Of a stretch of DNA of 64,000 nucleotides, positions 11,625 to 24,261 are shown piece after piece; the stretch's first letter is position 1, and every line of letters begins with the position of its first letter. The stretch comes from Cristatella mucedo (lineage: Eukaryota; Bryozoa; Phylactolaemata; Cristatellidae). Under the pieces are notes generated by a model that was given only the letters and a program-made list of their open reading frames with translations, did not search any database and was not told the DNA's origin. Made by a program: the position numbers and the translations under genes. The DNA is taken from NCBI GenBank assembly GCA_009760855.2, contig WPIO01000026.1, positions 60,001 through 124,000 of the forward strand. The letters are read 5' to 3'.

Positions 11625-12256
11625 AGGTGCTTACGGCTGGTGCAAAACTCTGCAGCCAGGCTTGTCTGTCGTGAGCGTCACAGTTGCCGCGTAATACGAC
11701 TACTCGCCGACCCGCACTGGCAACCAGTCAAGCAACGCATCGACTTCAAGGTTTCGTCACTCACTTTTAAGTCCCTTCACTCTTTGGTTCCAGCCAACAA
11801 ATCAGATCTACTCCCTCACCAGGCTAATCGTCGTACCACCCGCTCTTCGGAATCCAACAGTTTACCAATAACTCGTACAAACCTCTAATTCTTTGGAGAC
11901 CGTGCCTTTAGTTGGTATGCTCTCACAACCCGGAACTCACTTTCGACTTGTGTCGCTACAGCTCCCGACTTGACCGTATTTAAAAAGAAACTGAAAAAGG
12001 AATCTATTGATCGCAGCATTTAGTGGATCCCTATGATTTGACCTTTATGTGCTTATGCGTACTGACACTTTGCATTCTACCACTAACCATACTTGCATGC
12101 TGACCCTGAGCATGTCACCCCTAACCACGTTATTTCTGTTGTTTATTGAGCATGCTACCACTACCCTTTCGATCGTGCTTACTTTGCAGCAATTGTTAAG
12201 CGCCTAAAAAGTTATTCGAGCTCTCTGAGGGCGCTATAACAAATTTATTATTATTA
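11625..12256 (+). mobile_element. LINE 3' fragment (RT C-terminus, ATT tail)
   Basis: A frame reading QNSAARLVCR, then LLADPHWQPVKQRIDFK and SLTFKSLHSL, is the recognisable C-terminal end of non-LTR reverse transcriptases. It is followed by a 3' UTR with repeated CTAACCAT..TGCATGCTGACC motifs, the GCGCCTAAAAAGTTATTCGAG tail variant and (TTA)n. Stops and frameshifts show that it is dead. Confidence 0.8.
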
Positions 12257-12511
12257 TGAGAAACCCCGGACTGTGGCTTCAAGACCCACAGAAGCCGAGT
12301 TCTGTTTCACCCTCTGCTCCCTATAAAGCTTTCGAGACGTGCTATAGATTTACAAAACTCATAGCTTGGAAAAATGGTTGTGTAATGTCACTTCCACAGA
12401 TATTTGGTGTACACACTCAAGATCAAGATGCAATTCTGACAAAAAACTACGAGCTAGAAAAAGACCAGAAGCGATAGTGAGGAGAGAAGAGAGAGGGAGA
12501 CGGAAAGACAA

Positions 12512-12700
<189 letters not shown>

Positions 12701-13197
12701 AATGTGTAACTAATATAAACACACACACACACCCATACATGTATAGATATTGAGAGAGAGGGGATAACGGAGATTTATAGACGTAATGTTTTACAAGATA
12801 GAAACAATTGTACGTATTTAGGGTTTACGGTTTCACGGTTGCATGTACGGTTGTTAGGGTCTGTGTTCGCGCACGAATGTGTGGGCATGCCAGACAAAGA
12901 GTGAGAGAGAAACCGTTCACAGAGGAATGGGGACACAAAATGTAATCTAATGTAATCTAACGTGGTCTGAGCACCACCTCTACGGACTACGTTCCTGAAC
13001 ACCACTTCCGACTAGTTACAGTGAGCGACTTAACTCACTTGGTCTCAAACGGGGATTCGTGCTAAATGTTTACATTGGATTCAAAGGCGCCAGAGAATGG
13101 ATTGAAAGTTATGCTAACACAAAATATCACAAAAATAGTGCAATTGGAGCAGACAGTTGGCAGAGCATGTTGATATACAAATGTATAATTCATTCAT

Positions 13198-13336
13198 TTG
13201 TTTCAGTGCAATGAGAGAACTGAAATCTCTTTTCAGGCGCTCTACATATGCCGCGGGGCTCGAGCCCCCGATCCCGGTCATCAAATACATTCACCTTGGC
13301 TTCGGTCGCTTAAGGAAAGCACTTAACCCCCGGTAG
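13198..13336 (-). mobile_element. SINE-B copy (inverted partner of 13385-13530)
   Basis: On the minus strand: a tRNA-like head with GGCTCGAGCCC reversed-B-box symmetry, and the tail GCGCCTGAAAAGAGATTTCAG. It lies head to head with the next copy, about 50 bp away. Confidence 0.7.
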
Positions 13337-13384
13337 AACGAATCGACGATTTTGCCGGTAAAGTCGTCCGACATGCCTTTGATC

Positions 13385-13530
13385 TGGTTTGACCCTGTGT
13401 TTAAGGTGCTCGCCTCGACTAAGGTCAACGTAAATGTTTTTGATGACAAAAGTCGTGGCCTTAAATACCGTGTCGCATGTGAAGCGCGTGAATAGTTATT
13501 TCTCTAATGGCGCTATACAAAGTAATTTCA
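13385..13530 (+). mobile_element. SINE-B copy, diverged
   Basis: The head reads GTTTAAGGTGCTCGCCTCGA, like the other SINE-B copies. The tail is degenerate (GAAGCGCGTGAATAG, then TTTCTCTAATGGCGCTATAC). Confidence 0.65.
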
Positions 13531-13944
13531 TTTTTATTTATATAAAATGGAGGAGTGCTCTTGATGGCGCCCAAGATCGGTCGTTTATTCAGTCTTGCCT
13601 CCGTCTCGGCCAAGAAATAGAACCATAAATAATATGATAACCATGGTGGACTGAAGCAGGAAATGAGCAAGACGGACCGTGAATATGCGGCTCAACAGAG
13701 ACTGATCTTGACATACGTAAAAATTTCTGAGACCAAGGCGATGGCGGGAATGCGTTGTATGATTAGGAGTGGCCAATACGAAGTGATGAGGTTCGAAAAC
13801 CAGCAAGCAGCAATGCACTGATTTGATATGCACTTCAATTTGACACATGAGGTTTCCAAGTCCGAAAGAAAAACATGCAAGTTTTTTATATATCCTGATC
13901 GTATGTGAGGAGTGGGTCTCGAGGGTGCTTAGTAGGAGCAGTGC

Positions 13945-14130
13945 ATTGCCACTAACCATACTTGCATGCTGACCCTGTGCACGTCACCCCTAACCATGCT
14001 ATCCTTGTTGTTTATTGAGCATGCTACTACTAACCATTCGATCGAGATTTTTTGCAGAAAATGTAAAGTGCCTAGAAAGAGATTGAGTTCTCCGAGGGCA
14101 CTATATCAAATGTATTATTATTATATTATT
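13945..14130 (+). mobile_element. LINE 3' UTR and ATT tail
   Basis: Shares the ACTAACCAT..CTTGCATGCTGACCCTG motifs with the LINE at 11625-12256, then GCCTAGAAAGAGATTGAG and (TTA)n. No ORF part is retained. Confidence 0.75.
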
Positions 14131-16008
14131 ATTGCCCATGTCAGTTTGTTCATGCGCTGCTTACTGGCTCTGTTCGTTGATATACAGGAGGACCACAGCT
14201 TTCAGTAAAGGTCTACGGTGAAATTTGTCCAACTAAATAGCGACTGCAACCGAAGCGATCGATGCAATCTAACGCCATTGGTTCACTTCACAGCGACACC
14301 TATTATTTGCGACAGATCGCCAGCTTCGTCTAGTCCTTGTAACTTTGCCAGTAACTACCGTGCGCTCCTTTCAGTCGACCGTTCGTCGACCCAAGATTAT
14401 TTAAGGGCCAGCAAGTCGAAAGAGCTTGGGTCTTTTGTTGACTCATGAAAAAAATCAAACACTGATCTGCACTATAAGCAACGAACAGGAACTTTTTCTT
14501 TTGTTCCCCGAGTCTAACTGAAATACAGAGAACAATTTGCTTTGCTACGACTATCAAAAATAATTTTATCTCGAGTTCATTTCAAGCTGTGCGCTACGCT
14601 GGTCTTAAACCATGCAACGAGTTTCCTTGGCTCAATGGGAAATTGTCAACCTGGATAAATGTCAAGAAAACTAAAAACTGTCCACCTTTGTATTGGCCAG
14701 ACTTTTTATTTAGGTTACCTTTCAAATGACAAGCGTGTTTAGGAATAGGATCGGAAGCTAAACGAATTCACATTAAAGCAAAATACAGTTTTGCAAATCA
14801 TGTAACGCAAAAGTAAACCGGAAGTAAGATATCTACAAATGACTAAGTTTACCGATCTATCCATCATATGCGACCGGTGTCCCAGCTTTCTGAACCTTGG
14901 TACATCGAGGTGCCTGTTTGCAGCTTGTTAGAGGTGCATATTTGTGACTTCTAAACAACTTCATTTACACTACAGCTTTTCGCTTTGTAAATTCCTTAAC
15001 TCGGCCAATAATTCACTGAGAAAAGTGAAATTTAAATGAGTTTAGCTTTGCTTGTAAATCACTGCAAGTGTTCCTTTCTGATTTCGGTAGGATGAAAATT
15101 CCTATAAATATTATCAAACATCCTAGTTTAATTTGTTTGCAATCATGGACAAGTATAGCAATATTTATCAAGCGGAGTCATTTTCTTAACATTTTGTATG
15201 TTCTTTTAGCTGCTATCACTCGGTGCAGATTAATGTCGTTGAAGGCTAAAACTGCTTTGACCATAAGATGACTTAGACGGAATTTGTGTTTAGGTCAAGG
15301 CTGGTCACCTAAAAGATTCCTGCTTGTACGATCGCTCGAACACGCTTTTTCGTTCTTCGACACAACTGAGAAGAGGTGAGTACTAGTAGTGACATCAGGC
15401 AGTCTAACTTAGATCCATTTAACGAGCTTTTCTAATAAAAGTAGAAAGCATGTTACACGGAACTGTTTATAAAAAGCTGCGTGCCCATTTGTGTCAGCAG
15501 AGGATCAAATAATAAAAAGCTCCGTTACTCATTAAATATGCTAGGCTTTCGCGTTATAAAATATTAGCTGCCCACCTACGCTGTTGGGCAGCAGTAACTG
15601 TTGCCAAGAAGCCAGGGTATCGCCGTTTCATCTTAGCAACTGATTGCAAGGTCGAAAGCACCTTGAGTATGAACCAACATTGTGTCGAAAAGAACTTCGT
15701 TCATCAGTCTTTTTAGGACACGGTCGCAGCATGTTTCGGTAGCACCCACAAATACGAATGTACCGTAGTCCCTGGCAGTATATCGCTATTTATTTCAGCA
15801 ATATTTGAAACAATGACTGAAACTGCAGTCGTAATACATAGTGAGTGGTGCCCGTTCCAGAATATTTTGTGAACGAACTAGTATTGGCCACTTGTACTGT
15901 ATTAACCTCAGCCCTACCGAGGCCTTGGCCTCAGACATATCAATGTGTGAAGACCGGTCTCAACCAATATTCAAAAAGTGTCGTAGCCGAGTTGTCCTTA
16001 TTAATGAC
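14131..16008. other. No gene recognised
   Basis: AT-rich intergenic DNA. I see no repeat family from elsewhere in the window and no conserved exon. Confidence 0.4.
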
Positions 16009-16016
16009 ATCTACAC

Positions 16017-16381
16017 CAGAGGTCCAAAAACTCCGGCCTTTAAGCCAGATCCGGCCTAGCTAGTGCTCCAGTCCGGCCCCCAGTTATTTATTGATAGATC
16101 CGGCCTAATTGAGTTGTCGAAGTTTTGCTCCGGTTCATTACTGCTGTTGCAGCTCAAGTTGTGGCCAGCGTTTATCTTTATAACTTGTATCAGAAGCGCC
16201 TGACTAGAGATGGATGATATACGTTTACCTCTACAATTGGCGTGCACGTCTGTGCGACTTGGTTTGTTGGTCTCGCCACGCCCACTCCGCAAGCCTGGCC
16301 GAGTGGGCATGGTTTATTCTGGCCTAGTGTGATTTCTTGACCTGAAATGGCCGAGTAGTCCAAAAAGTTTGCCGACCCCCA
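16017..16381. mobile_element. hAT-type MITE with 8 bp target duplication
   Basis: The left end begins CAGAGGTCCAAAAACTCCGG. The right end, read on the minus strand, carries GGGGTCGGCAAACTTTTTGG, close to the hAT terminal consensus CAGnGGTCGGCAAAC. The 8 bp on either side are ATCTACAC (16009-16016) and CTCTACAC (16382-16389), which differ at one base and fit a hAT target duplication. Internal CCGGCC motifs recur near both ends. At 365 bp with no transposase ORF, it is non-autonomous. Confidence 0.65.
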
Positions 16382-16389
16382 CTCTACAC

Positions 16390-18060
16390 TCAACAAGAAA
16401 AACAGATCTACTAGTTTAGCATTAGAAATTTTCCAAGAGATTTTGCTGCAGTCTCTTATTCTTAAGTCCCAATGTCGAGGCCAAATATAATGGACTACTA
16501 AGGAGAAGACAGAAAATGTGAGACCAACACAAACGATTAAAGGCACTCTATTCACCAAGCTCTACGCATGGCTGCCAACCGAAATCTGAGCAGAGCAAGT
16601 ATCGATACGATCATAAGGCCAGAATTCTCAAGAATTAGGTTCTGGATCCCTTAAGTTTGCCATAGGATTTTCATAAAATATAGGTAATTAAGCACGTCGG
16701 AAGCTTTTTAAATGCATATTATATGCTTTAAAAAAAGTTCCCTACGATTTTTAAGGGTAGAGCTTTTGGAAGTAGCCTGGTAGGCGGGCCGATTTCGAGA
16801 GGTACTAAGCTTTAGGGACCAACCTTCCTTAAAGAAAACTACCAGGATGTTGCCAATTAATCGAATACCTGTTGGAACGAATAACTGTTAGAATGATGTA
16901 GTGCCAGCTGCCTACGAGCTCTGTGCAACTAACTACGATTAAAATATCTCATAACCAGGTGTCTACAACCAAGATCCTAATGTGTTAAGCCTAGCAAAAA
17001 CGCCGTTGATCAAACGCAAAGGGCAGTCTTGTTTGAAACAAACGACAGGTCAAGTCAGTGACACGGGGCTGCAAAATGTACGTGGAAGCAAACAAAGACC
17101 ACTGATTACAAAAAGTTTAATCCTTATCAAATTGGCAAAGGAAGTGCTCAGACTGCTTGTGCCAGCACCCCCAAAGGACTTGCTAGATACAAACCTGTCC
17201 CATTTACTGGTTAGCAGTGATGGCAGCCACACTTGGAGGGGAGGGGAAGAGGTCCGACCTCGGGCGACTGTCAACAGGTGCCTACAAATACAATAAGCGC
17301 TACTGTTTGGAATGAGCCGGTCATTCGGCAAGCCTAATAGACAACTTTGAATGCACATTAAAAACACCAATTAACCTTGCTGCCACACAGGAATATCTTT
17401 AAAAAAAAAGCAAACAAGCAACAGCTTCGAGGGGTCAAGGACATTTCGGGGCTAGACGGTGAATGTATTTTTGCTTTAGAAGCTCCAGCTTCAGATGACT
17501 CGCATATCAACAATCCAAGGCCACGGCCAGGACGATAGGATTCCAATCTCCTAAACTAACAACCGAGTAAGAAAACCACTAGCCGCTCATCCAAACCCAG
17601 CCGGTCGTCGAAGTGACTGCAGTGCCAGGCAATTCGCACTGGCACTGGCACGAAATGCATGCATGAGCATGCGAGCAAGTGCGCGCACAATAGCTGGTTA
17701 AGCTTCCGTTTGTCCGATTAGAAGAGGCTACGAAAGAGAGAGTAGAGGAGGAGGGGGAAGTTGTCACGACGACCGAGCAAAGAAGAGGCACAAAGTCTTT
17801 TACCGTGACTTGCTCGCCCACTCCGACGACGACGAGCCTGATTATGGAGACCGGTGGCGTCTCTTCGATTCTCTTTTTGAATCCGCAGAGCTACATTAAA
17901 AGCGCGAGCAGCCAGCTTGACTCAAGTTCAGAACATCCAGCACGGGGGGGGGGGGAGGGGGGAGGACGCAAGCATACGTTAAGTGTTGGAGCGGCGTTAG
18001 ATCCGAGTGATATTACTTACCCGCTGCAGCTGCAAGCGGCACTGCCACGAATGAAAGTGC

Positions 18061-18140
<80 letters not shown>

Positions 18141-18386
18141 GGGAGAGAGAGAAAAAGAGATAGAGATAAGAGGTAGAAAGCGAACGAGCGGTTTTTGGTC
18201 GACAAGAGCCTACTGAAATTCCTAAGGCGATTGCCGTCAAGAAGCTATGTCCAACTAACTGCAGGCAGCACTAGGCCGAGTCTACCAGCGAAGCAGTGCT
18301 AACAGCAGCAGCAGCAGTCACGTGACCACCAAACACGGCTCTAGATCCGTGAAGCTGTACCTTAAACCACTGTCAGAATTACCGCG
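16390..18386. other. Downstream flank of the ZRANB2-like gene
   Basis: No second gene recognised. A G-rich run at 17943-17963 and the GA tract at 18069-18150 lie here. The last few hundred bases before 18387 should be 3' UTR of the ZRANB2-like gene. I see no clear AATAAA on the minus strand close to the stop codon. Confidence 0.4.
18066..18160. repeat. (GA)n microsatellite
   Basis: About 60 uninterrupted GA bases, then an impure GA/GGGA run. It lies downstream of the ZRANB2-like stop codon and reads as CT on the gene's sense strand. Confidence 0.95.
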
Positions 18387-19373
18387 TTACCTGGACCTAG
18401 AACGTTTCTTAGTGGGCGAAGAGGAGCTAGATCCCGATCGCGAGTCGGACTCAGAGCCCGAGTCGGAGCTGTACGATTTTTCCTCGTCGGAAGACGAGGA
18501 CGAGCTGGAGTGCTCCTCCGACCTCGACGACCGCCCGTCTTTGTCGTCTTTTGGTTTCGCCTCACTCGTTCGATTCTCCTGCAGGCGAGCCGGACGTGCT
18601 GGTCACACTCAGAGTGAGGCACGGTGGCGCAAAATAACGCCGGCTCACTCAGCGAACCATGCACTCCCCCCCTGCAGCTGTGGCAGAGAACACAGCTCCG
18701 ACCACGTGCACAGCATGCTAGCCTTGCCTCCTCGTCCGAGTCCAACTTGTATTTGGAGAGGTCCTCATCGCCCTCATCCTCGTCATCCTCTTCATCCTCG
18801 TCGCTTTCGCCCTCGTGATCGCGCTGCTGCTGGCTCTTAGAATCTCGGGACGCACTGCCACCATTGCCCTTGCTGCCACCACTGCTGCTGCTCGAAGATG
18901 TTGTGGTCTTCTTTTTCTTACGACCAAACTGAGAACGAGCACCGCCAGTTGCATGCAAGCACGTGACCGTGCCGCAGTAATTCGGAAAACGGCTGCCGTA
19001 ATGAGTAGTGCAAGCTGCAATGCTGCAAGCGACCACCGACCTCATCATAGTCGTCATCAGACTCCCCCCTTTCCTTATATTCCACGACTTCGTCTCGCTC
19101 CATGTAGCCACCACCAAAGCCAGTCCTTGATTCAACTTTCCCGAACTTCGGTGCGTTGCACATGTTACACGTGTTCCGGCGAGCCCAGTTCACATTGCCA
19201 CAACTGCAGAGAGAGAGTGAGAGAGAGAAAATTAGTCCGACTATGGATGCCTAGCGCACATCATTGCACACTCGATTTGGGATAGCGAACAGACGTGGCT
19301 GGCATGACGGTCACAACTAGAATTTAACCTGATGCCTTGAGCCTCATGATTACAGGAAGGGTAAAACGCCATG

Positions 19374-19441
<68 letters not shown>

Positions 19442-22400
19442 TCAATGCACAATCCAATGCAGCCACATGTAGCTTCAGAGCATCAGTATTGTAACAGCGA
19501 AATAACGTGCCAGCCACTATTTTATGCACACCATATAGCCACACCCTAACGAGTCGCAGGCACGCGTGTGTGCATAATCTTTCAGTTCAGTGTGCATGCA
19601 TCAGTGATCGCCAGTTTCGCGAACAATTTTTGAAATGCCCATTGGAGCCACGATTTATATTAAGGGACAAGGTCGGTTTCGGATGGACCACTGATGGCAA
19701 GCAAGTATCGGGATCGTCCACAAGTTGGTGGTAGATAAGAATGACCACTTTAACTGCATATAGTCAAGATCCAGATCTGGACCTAAGAGAGGATTTGCTG
19801 ATCGTTCAAACATTATATGTAGCAGGCCCAGACGCTCGGACTTCACAGGTGAATGTTACTGAAGATCCCGATTGTGCGACCGAGGCCGATGTCTATTTCA
19901 GCTTCATTAGAGAACTCACCAAACCCCAAATAGGACACGTTTTTCTCTGGAGCATGTAGTAAAGGAGAAGGCAGCCTAGCAGCAGAGGGCCAGCAACACA
20001 GACACCTCTACCCACAAAGTATCACCTGCTATTTATTCGATAATAGCAGAAATCTGGCTAATTTGTTGCTTAGCTAGAGATCCTTAAACATTAGCGCTTG
20101 ATCAATCGTGATGGTGAGTTTAATCATGCAGGACTAATACCATGGGATCAATAGACTGCCCACAAAAAGTCGATTGAGACAACTCGAGCTAGCAGCAATC
20201 TTGTTAAGCTGATCATGCCGATCGGTGGTCTCGATGAGGTCCAGCAAGATATTCCAGCCTATGGAAGCATTGCTCCAGCCACCGTCCATTGTCTGTACAC
20301 AGATGCCGGTCAATATAACGAAATTTACAGCTAGAATACAGCAGCCCAAATAAAAACCATTGGAACGCCATATCCACACTTCCTAGAACAATCACTAACC
20401 ATACTTATCACTTACAGACTGCTAACTATACAGGCTTCTGCTCGTTTCTGCAGGTTCTCCACTGTTGACCTCACTTCCGAAATTCACGTGCAACGATTCG
20501 GGGGGGGGGGCATCTTTTCCAACCACCTTATGTTGCTACTTCTATGCTACTTACTCCATTGACTGTCTTCTTGACTGAGCTGTGTACTTCTTGCCGATCT
20601 TTGGTGTGTGAGATGGAATCTGGCTGCTACCACCTGCGTACCGAGAGTGACAGGGTTTGCTAAGGCCAGAGAAATCCTCAGATGCAACGTCTTCATGGGC
20701 TTACTGGAGTCATAGACGAAGATACCTTTCATTAAGAAAGTCATGCAGCCCCCTCAGGGGTTTACTACTTACGACTTTCCAGAAATCTAGGTCACGCGAT
20801 AACTTGGAACGAGCAAATAGTAACAGAATTAAGCCAAAGCAAAAGTGAACTGAAGTTCTGTGATGTCGATCGAAAAAAGAGCTTGGAAAGTAAGGCTGTT
20901 TTGTCGTTAAAAATCCAGGACAAGTCACTATAAAAAGGACACAATCCAAAAAATCAGCAAATTAGTAATCCTAAGGACTCGACTTTTCCATATCGATGGG
21001 CACCAGCCGGTGGAGAATAAGAGACACACATAGTCCACCAACGGCTGAGGTGAGTACCAGATGCAGCACCCTAAATTTCACCCCGGCTTTGCAGGTTCTA
21101 GGCATGGAAATGCTAAAAAAGTCATAGAAGCAGTGCTAATGACTCTTAAGATTCATATATTTCTCTGATCTCATTAGTCAACGAATGCAACAGATGAAAC
21201 GATAGAAATCTCCCGAGGCACTCCCAATTTTTAGCAGCTTCCATGAGCGTTCAAGATTAGACATCGATCGGATCTCAGAATGATGCAGGCCGTGATAATC
21301 AAGATTAAGCAAATTGGAAGAAATTTTAGCATTTGAATTACGGCTAAGCAAAGTCGTGTTAGAAAAAGTTGGCCACAAGATAAAAACAGGCAACGGTATT
21401 ATTCTAAACATCTTTTGTCAGCTTTGGAGATCAATCCCTGTGGCATGCCTTGCATGAAAGATGGGTTTCTTACATCTAACAAACTTACGTGGTACAGGTT
21501 TATAGATTAATGCTTCAAATAGCTTATCGGACCATATCCGGACCATAATAGATCGAAAGCAACAATGCTCTTGAGCCAATTTACTAGGAAAATAAAAAAA
21601 GGGAATTTTCAAGTCGCGTGCAACTGCCCAGCCTCTGAAATTTGTCACGACCAAAACATTGAAACCGGATATGAAATTTATGGTACTGCTTCCGACCCCC
21701 TGGAAAAAGGTCTACCTCAGAACCCAGGTTCTATACAGGACACTAAGCACATTATTTTCCATATAATGGTGCCCATCACAACGGCAAGTACTGACCTGCA
21801 CGTTCACCCGGTGATGGTTTCTATTTCAGGATTTTGTTATTTTTAGGTAAAAACAACGCCGAGTTTAGTTGACAGACCTCGCAGAGACGATTCACTTCGG
21901 TTTTAGAATGAGACCTGATTAATTTTCAGCAGAAGTGATCGTGTTACCTGAGCTTTTGTGAACATTCGTAAGAAACAACAATTCTGGTAGTACAGCATGA
22001 CTTTCTAGATGGAGCACACGTACTAACATCCTACTGTATCCATCGCTAATCAAGTTCATTGCCCACAACGTATGCTAGTGAAATAGTTGCTTTAGAATAT
22101 ATCGTGGAGTGTACTATGTAAATAAAGAGTCAATGATAACCTCTAGACGTACACTCAAGCATTAGGTATAGGCGACCCTTGTTTATAAGTAGTAGTAGGC
22201 ATTTGCCAGTAAACCATTAGAACGAAGCGCAAATGAATGAATGCACCAAATAAACATTGTACCTTTCACGATGGCATCTTCATATACAGAGAAATAACGA
22301 GTACTCGTCTTCGAGCTTTAGAAGTTGATTTAAACATGGCACATTCACATATATCATAGCACATTAAAAAGGACTGCATTACCTGTTTTTTTGCAGGTGC

Positions 22401-24072
22401 TTAAAAAAATAAATAAAAGATTTGATTTAACAGCTTCATTTATATATCGGCAAAAGAGCCTTAACGGCTATCACTGCCGCTTGCAGTAGTCTATAAAGGA
22501 TCGCCTACTGCAGGACTCAAACCCACGACCAGGGTCGAGAAGAGCGAGCACCTTACCCCAAGGCTAAGACCCAGAGGCATACGTGTCAGCAGTGGTACGA
22601 AAACTAGTGCTCATTTTGTAACCGCATTCTATGGCCAATCAGCGTGCCCAAGACCATCAAGTAGACTCTCTTTAGGAATGCCAAAATGTGGGCTTTGAAC
22701 CATTCCGGATTTAGCACCCCAAGCACATGGCCATGCAAGGTCAATATTTTTTCACAACTGCTAAATTTTAGTTTAGGGTCATTATGCTAAGGAGTGGCCA
22801 AGTCCCGGATATGAATCCCACTGAGTAGAATGAAGCTGATAGAAGGCTCAGAGGATAGGTGGTGGTACCATAAATGAACTCTTTTCTCAAGTTTACATGA
22901 TGTTCGGAGAATGATAAGGTGGAACGTTTGCGAAAGGTTAGTTCACTCTAGGCCCCAGCGGCTCAGACCGTGAATGCTAATCGTGGCGTTGCAACTTTAT
23001 TTTAGCACTTACAATTAATAAAACTGTACTGAAACTTGTGCATTTATCGTATGAAATTATGGGATGACGTACTTAGTGCAAGGCCACGTTCTACTTTATT
23101 CGGTATATCGGCACAAGATCTTTTTGCGTTTAACACCTGGTCGAGGGGGAGATGAGCTGCCACAGCTTGCCGACTGAGCACCTTCTCCGGATGCAGACTA
23201 TTGTGACCTGTTTAAGTAAGAGTCCTTGCATATACTGATGATGCCTCTCAAAGTTTTCTATGTATGCATCGAACTTCAGAAGAACTCACGGAACAATGCG
23301 GAAACGTGAGCTTATTAATATCGGTTGGCAAGGTACTCTAGCGAAAACGAACTGAAAGAGGCTACGCTTGAAACACGTTCCCACAATAACGCAGCCAAAA
23401 AATTAAAACTAATCTTTATAATTTTCTATTTGTCGCACTAACAAGTTATTGACAAGTTTTCACGAATTTTGCTTAGCAGGGCTATGCACTAAGCTCAGAT
23501 GCATCCTATGAAATAATTCTGGTGCACCTTAAGAAAGGCCATAATTAAATGTCATCAGCTGCAGACTAATGAAACGGATGCTGATAGTCGATGCAGTGGG
23601 AATACTCACGTTTTACACTGCCAGTCATCAGCGCTGAATAGGCCTTTGCTTTTCTCCGCCAAAGCTTTACCGATTTCGGTGCCACCTTTTTTTACTGTGG
23701 CCGCACCTTCTTTGCCTGTGGACGGGCCAGAAATGCACGTTTGCGGATGCACGTTGTATACACGGCACTGTTTTCGTCGAAATTAAAAAATACGCACCCG
23801 TTCCGCATTTGTTACAAGTATCCCTTCGCGCGAAGTTAACGTTACCACACCTACAATCAACGTATGCCACTTCAGACAGTCGCCAGCACTCCCGAGACAG
23901 ACAGTATAGGTGCTTATGTTCAAAATACAGGAGTATAACAATCAATCTTCCACCAACAAGTACCAAGATTCTAGCAACGAAACTTTCCAAAAAGGTGATT
24001 TCATTCACACCGTACATACTTGGGATCGCTGCAGACCCAGTCGCCGTCACTAGACTTAAACCGGCCAGCCAT
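18387..24072 (-). CDS. ZRANB2: ZRANB2-like RanBP2-zinc-finger splicing factor
   Basis: Nuclear RNA-binding SR-like protein. In the family, the two zinc fingers bind 5'-splice-site-like AGGUAA RNA and alter splice choice. Exons on the minus strand: 24072-24020, 23850-23798, 23715-23610, 19203-19041, 18928-18728, 18578-18387; 768 nt, 255 aa, phase intact throughout. Finger 1 has W12 and C14, C19, C30, C33; finger 2 has W67 and C69, C72, C83, C86. F24 and W77 occupy the RNA-stacking positions. The linker GGTEIGKALAEKSKGLF (residues 46-62) is nearly the vertebrate sequence. After YDE|FGRKKKK come a Ser/Gly-rich stretch, an acidic run with DLSKYKLD, and a short serine-rich RS tail ending KKRSRSR. 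The RS tail is much shorter than the long vertebrate one. Intron 5 uses a GC donor. The start is the first ATG and gives the expected N-terminus, SSDGDWVC. It is divergent from EXOSC1. Confidence 0.95.
18722..18727 (-). other. GC-type 5' splice site (ZRANB2 intron 5)
   Basis: Exon 5 ends GAGGAG and the intron begins GCAAGG. The acceptor CTCGCCTGCAG precedes 18578. The 149 bp intron is not a multiple of three, and only this junction keeps the acidic domain and the RS tail in one frame. AG|GCAAG matches the known GC-AG consensus. Confidence 0.8.
19374..19439. repeat. (GA)n microsatellite
   Basis: A pure GA dinucleotide array in ZRANB2 intron 4, CT on the sense strand. Confidence 0.95.
22431..22566 (-). 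mobile_element. SINE-A copy
   Basis: Minus orientation: body GCAATAAAGG-like segment reversed, B box (GGGTTTGAGTCCTG on minus), arm GACCCTGGTCGTGGG, and a degraded head. Inside ZRANB2 intron 4. Confidence 0.75.
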
Positions 24073-24261
24073 GTCGCCCCAACAAGATGCTGATATTGGA
24101 GGCCGTCATTGCACGACTACGTACTTAAACAGTTAAAATAAATAATAATATAAACATATATACTTTTGCTATTTAAAATATACTTGAAAGCTAATATTTA
24201 TGAAGATTAGATAACTTATTCATTAGTTCTGACGCTGCAAACACTATATCACCACACCAAC
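24073..24261. promoter_or_regulatory. Bidirectional promoter, ZRANB2 / EXOSC1
   Basis: Only 189 bp separate the two start codons, so both 5' UTRs and the core promoter must fit in this interval. It is AT-rich (a TAAATAATAATATAAACATA stretch near 24137-24156), with no obvious CpG block. Confidence 0.75.

Larger units (their letters stand above)
19204..23609 (-). other. ZRANB2 intron 4 (4.4 kb)
   Basis: Bounded by donor AC|GTGAGT and acceptor CTCTCTCTGCAG. It contains a (GA)n tract at 19375-19438, a 10-base G run near 20501 and a SINE-A copy at 22431-22566. The rest shows no conserved coding segment. Confidence 0.8.

Noticed and set aside
17805-18240. Frames rich in Arg-Glu or Ser-Leu
   Set aside because: GA-repeat translations. 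The same applies at 19337-19549, 41283-41556 and 59184-59411.
18322-18840. A 172-codon plus-strand frame, rich in Glu, Asp and Ser
   Set aside because: It is antisense to the acidic and serine-rich exons of ZRANB2 and owes its openness to their codon bias.
18362-19135. A single 257-codon minus-strand frame across ZRANB2 exons 5 and 6
   Set aside because: It reads through introns 5 and 4. Splicing gives the family sequence; the readthrough end does not.
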